DNA from: Spartinivicinus marinus
GTDB taxonomy: Bacteria; Pseudomonadota; Gammaproteobacteria; Pseudomonadales; Zooshikellaceae
Direction of reading: 5' to 3'
Assembly: GCF_026309355.1 (NCBI RefSeq)
Contig: NZ_JAPJZK010000001.1
Coordinates: 4,422,501 to 4,486,500 of the forward strand
Length of the DNA: 64,000 nt
The notes beneath the pieces were generated by a model, which saw only the letters and a program-made list of their open reading frames with translations, was not told where the DNA came from and ran no database searches. The position numbers and the translations under genes are program-made. Below are positions 61,655 to 64,000 of this stretch, one piece after another; within the stretch, counting starts at the first letter, position 1; each line of letters opens with the position of its first letter.

Positions 61655-62695
61655 TTAACCACTACTTCTACTTGGTCTATAGGCATGAGCCCACCAGGCA
61701 AAGGCATCAACACCACGGGTTTGAATCCAGACTTTACCCTGTCCTGAAAAGCGACAGACAAAGCCTTCCCCTGAAAAGAATAGAGACTTATAACCACCGA
61801 CCTTACTGATTTTATAATCCAGTTGTTCAGTGAATGCTACAATATTCCCAGTATCTACAACGTAATTACCCTGAACATCGATTTCTATGATGGCACCATA
61901 GCTATTAAACCATAAGTCACCTTTTCCAGACGCTCGAATTAAGAATAGATTTTCTCCAGAAAAAAAACCTTTAGTAAAACCTTGCCATTTTGATTCAATA
62001 TTGACACTCATGGCTGAGGCAACAAAAGCAGAGTTTTGTAAATACAGAATATCGCCATCTAAATAAATGTGGGCCATGTCACCAGGTGCACCAGGGGCAA
62101 TGCCTATTTCACCAGGGCCATGAGCGGCAGTAAATTCATTAATAAAGATCGATTCTCCAGTAACAAACCTGCCTAGGCCTCCTTTTAGTTTAGTTTTCAT
62201 TTCAATATGGGTATCCATGGTTGCCATGGCTGAGGCTTCTACTTTCAGCGTTCGGTTAGCTGGTAATTGTACAGTAACAAAGCTGTAATCGGGTTTACCT
62301 TCAATTTTAAACTGCAAGCCAGGATGATCAGCAGGCGGCTCGTAACTATCAATAGTGGTGCTAGCAATTGGGGTGCTATCAATTGAGGTGGAAGAAGAGG
62401 GAGCTTTTTCGATTTGAATTTTTTTCTGTTGAGCAAGAGCAGCTAATTCAGCTGCGGCTTCTTGTGCGGTTAATATACGACAACCAATACCAATTTTATC
62501 AAGTGCATTACGAATTTTCATAGCTGCTGTTTTATTGATATTTTTTTTAATAGTAACCGGGCCTTTTTGCAGGGTTTGTTTAGCTACATCAGGTGATGTT
62601 TTAAATAATTGAGCAAACTCAGTGGCTGCTTGTTCTAGATGAGTGGATCCGGCTAGTTTGCCTGTTAGGGTGACTTGGTATTGGTTATCTGACAT
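61655..62695 (-). CDS. AIM24-domain protein with extra N-terminal domain
   Basis: A 346-residue protein. The first ~105 residues (VTLTGKLAGSTHLEQAATEF...GIGCRILTAQE) form an uncharacterised helical domain; a linker follows, then an AIM24 (TIGR00266-type) domain from about 120: LKVEASAMATMDTHIEMKTK, FINEFTAAHGPGEIGIAPG, WFNSYGAIIEIDVQGNYVVDTGNIV and FFSGEGFVCRFSGQGKVWIQTR. Cytoplasmic. It is first in gene order of three tandem AIM24 genes. Confidence 0.88.
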   Translation of the reverse strand: MSDNQYQVTLTGKLAGSTHLEQAATEFAQLFKTSPDVAKQTLQKGPVTIKKNINKTAAMKIRNALDKIGIGCRILTAQEAAAELAALAQQKKIQIEKAPSSSTSIDSTPIASTTIDSYEPPADHPGLQFKIEGKPDYSFVTVQLPANRTLKVEASAMATMDTHIEMKTKLKGGLGRFVTGESIFINEFTAAHGPGEIGIAPGAPGDMAHIYLDGDILYLQNSAFVASAMSVNIESKWQGFTKGFFSGENLFLIRASGKGDLWFNSYGAIIEIDVQGNYVVDTGNIVAFTEQLDYKISKVGGYKSLFFSGEGFVCRFSGQGKVWIQTRGVDAFAWWAHAYRPSRSSG

Positions 62696-62724
62696 ATGCT
62701 ATGTCCTTCGCCTTGGCTGTATTT

Positions 62725-63402
62725 TTAGCGGGGCTTAAGATCACTGCCAAGTAATGAGCCAAAACTGCTAGGGTTGTGAGATTGACACCAAACGGTCCCC
62801 TTGCCATGAAACTTACACACTAAGCCTTCGCCACCTAAAAATGAATGTAACCAACTCTTACCAGCCTTAGTGATGGTAAAGTCTAACGTTTCATTAAAGG
62901 CAACAATGTGGCCAGTATCAACAATGTATTCACCATCTACTTGAATGGGATAAATCGCACCAAAGGAGCTGACAATGACTTTTCCTGCTCCATGAAGGTG
63001 TACCCAAAATACTCGTTCGCCTGAAAATACTGATTTAAACCCCTGCCAGCCCAGGTCGATTTCAATATTATGTTCACAGGCTAGAAAAGAGCTACCTTGA
63101 ACAATCAGGGTTTCATTATCAAGCTGCATGACTTCCAAGTCGCCAGCCAATGCAGTACCAAACCATACTTCACCTGGTGTTTTTTGCGCCTCAAAATGGT
63201 TAATAAAAAGTGACTCACCTGCTACCATTCGTTTAACTGCTTTTAGAATACTGCCTTTCCCGCGTTTATGAGTTGTCGTGGTTATTTGAATATTATTACT
63301 CATTGCAATCATGGCACCTGACTCAGCAGTGCAAATTTCTGCAGGATTTAAGGTAACTTTGGCAGCAGTATTTCCTGGGCGATGTAATAGTTGTATATTC
63401 AT
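62725..63402 (-). CDS. AIM24-domain protein
   Basis: A 225-residue single AIM24 domain: LNPAEICTAESGAMIAMSNN, LFINHFEAQKTPGEVWFGTA, VSSFGAIYPIQVDGEYIVDTGHIVAF and FLGGEGLVCKFHGKGTVWCQ. It lies 29 bases after the next-upstream AIM24 gene's neighbour and is part of the cluster. AIM24 proteins are widespread and of unknown function, named for a mitochondrial homologue. Confidence 0.88.
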   Translation of the reverse strand: MNIQLLHRPGNTAAKVTLNPAEICTAESGAMIAMSNNIQITTTTHKRGKGSILKAVKRMVAGESLFINHFEAQKTPGEVWFGTALAGDLEVMQLDNETLIVQGSSFLACEHNIEIDLGWQGFKSVFSGERVFWVHLHGAGKVIVSSFGAIYPIQVDGEYIVDTGHIVAFNETLDFTITKAGKSWLHSFLGGEGLVCKFHGKGTVWCQSHNPSSFGSLLGSDLKPR

Positions 63403-63415
63403 CTGAATAAAAGCC

Positions 63416-64000
63416 CTAAGGTAATTTAGGGTTAATCCAGCCGGCTAAGCCCGCTAAACTGCGAGTTTGAATGGTGATTTTGCCTTTACCAACAACACGA
63501 GTGACGAGGCCTTCACCACCAAATAGGCTAGAGAAAATCCCTCCTGCCAATTGTAATTTGAGTTTAATAGAGGGTTCATAAGCAACTAAATGGCTGGTAT
63601 CAACAATATATTCACCATCAACTTGTTTTTCCAATAATGCACCAAATGCGCCGTACCAGACTTTACCATGCCCTTTAACTACTATTTTGAACAGACCTTC
63701 TTTCGCTAACCAAGAAACAATACCTGCCCATTTGACCCCAAGCTTAATGCCTTGGGTACAGGCGAGAAAGGCGCCAGGTTGCAAGTATAAGCGATTACCT
63801 TTTAACTCAATTTCTTTAATCTCACCGGGGGTTGGCTGAACCAGCGTTATTTGTCGATTATCTTGGCTGTTATTTGCAAATTCGTTAATAAATAAGGTTT
63901 CTCCTCCTAAAAAACGTCGGGCTAAGGCGGGTAAAAAACCGCCATTAAATTTTGATGTCAGGTCTAAATCGGCCGACATGGTTGCCATGGCATCGGATTC
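63416..64000 (-). CDS. AIM24-domain protein (partial, cut by window edge)
   Basis: The frame runs open to the window edge (ESDAMATMSADLDL), so the true start lies beyond 64000. Visible: FLGGETLFINEFANNSQDNR, VWYGAFGALLEKQVDGEYIVDTSHLVAYEP and FGGEGLVTRVVGKGKITIQTR. Third AIM24 gene on this strand, 13 bases from the second; they probably form one transcript. Confidence 0.88.
   Translation of the reverse strand, partial: ESDAMATMSADLDLTSKFNGGFLPALARRFLGGETLFINEFANNSQDNRQITLVQPTPGEIKEIELKGNRLYLQPGAFLACTQGIKLGVKWAGIVSWLAKEGLFKIVVKGHGKVWYGAFGALLEKQVDGEYIVDTSHLVAYEPSIKLKLQLAGGIFSSLFGGEGLVTRVVGKGKITIQTRSLAGLAGWINPKLP

Noticed and set aside
1-64000. tRNA, rRNA, CRISPR array, prophage or toxin-antitoxin pair
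   Set aside because: None could be supported by reading either strand; no regular spaced repeats, cloverleaf or structural phage genes were seen.

Overview
The window reads as chromosome of a moderately AT-rich marine-type gammaproteobacterium. Supporting this are a vxrABC-type two-component operon (best known in Vibrio), an ycjX/ycjF pair, Fe-superoxide dismutase, ihfB, sbcB, purU, aspA, a Fur box, and many secreted or outer-membrane proteins. The mix of genes would suit the Oceanospirillales (a Zooshikella/Spartinivicinus-like organism), but that placement is an inference from gene content. No rRNA, tRNA, CRISPR array or phage module was seen.

Layout. 0-2.6 kb: N-terminus of a giant LEPR/DUF4347 surface protein, a periplasmic solute-binding-like protein, a GNAT and a small Cys-rich secreted protein. 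2.8-13.9 kb: household and envelope genes (ycjX/ycjF, sodB, a saccharopine-dehydrogenase-like enzyme, coiled-coil membrane protein, lipoprotein, FHA protein, fetB-like permease, OsmC, ogt), ending in a broken cytidine deaminase gene beside ogt. 14.7-22.2 kb: secreted subtilase, tandem Usp protein, OmpA, PilZ protein, yigZ, sbcB, purU. 22.3-37.5 kb: accessory stretch with a MATE exporter, a SUMF1/CarG-like/DUF3841 operon, a TetR regulator, several tiny secreted proteins, a TonB receptor, two more solute-binding-like proteins and a large acetyltransferase. 37.6-44.3 kb: a putative sigma54-driven small transcription unit, a voltage-gated-type K+ channel, two receiver-domain proteins, an eIF2B-like protein, aspA, a GST, a Fur-box-linked miniature membrane protein and ihfB. 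44.7-48.9 kb: vxrABC and a GH5 glycosidase. 49-56.7 kb: LysE exporter, LysR regulator, DUF1330, then a repeat-rich area with an ISAs1-family element inserted into a methyltransferase-like gene. 56.8-61.2 kb: secreted trypsin-like proteases and ricin-type lectin domains. 61.6-64 kb: three tandem AIM24 proteins, the last cut by the window edge.

The most notable non-genic signals are two families. The first is a 16-bp palindrome, GTTAC-N6-GTAAC, with five copies, all intergenic, three of them with the longer form GTTACAT-N2-ATGTAAC; four lie in the 24-32 kb accessory stretch that carries a TetR gene. The second is a family of short elements whose ends read TATACCC...TTTTTAGG and CCTAAAAAT...GGGTATA (at least seven full or partial copies), resembling a MITE or ERIC-like repeat. 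One copy is flanked by an IS630-type transposase remnant. Several decayed genes are legible from frame-by-frame reading: cytidine deaminase, a DUF2845 protein, a possible Spo0M tail and the ISAs1-split gene.
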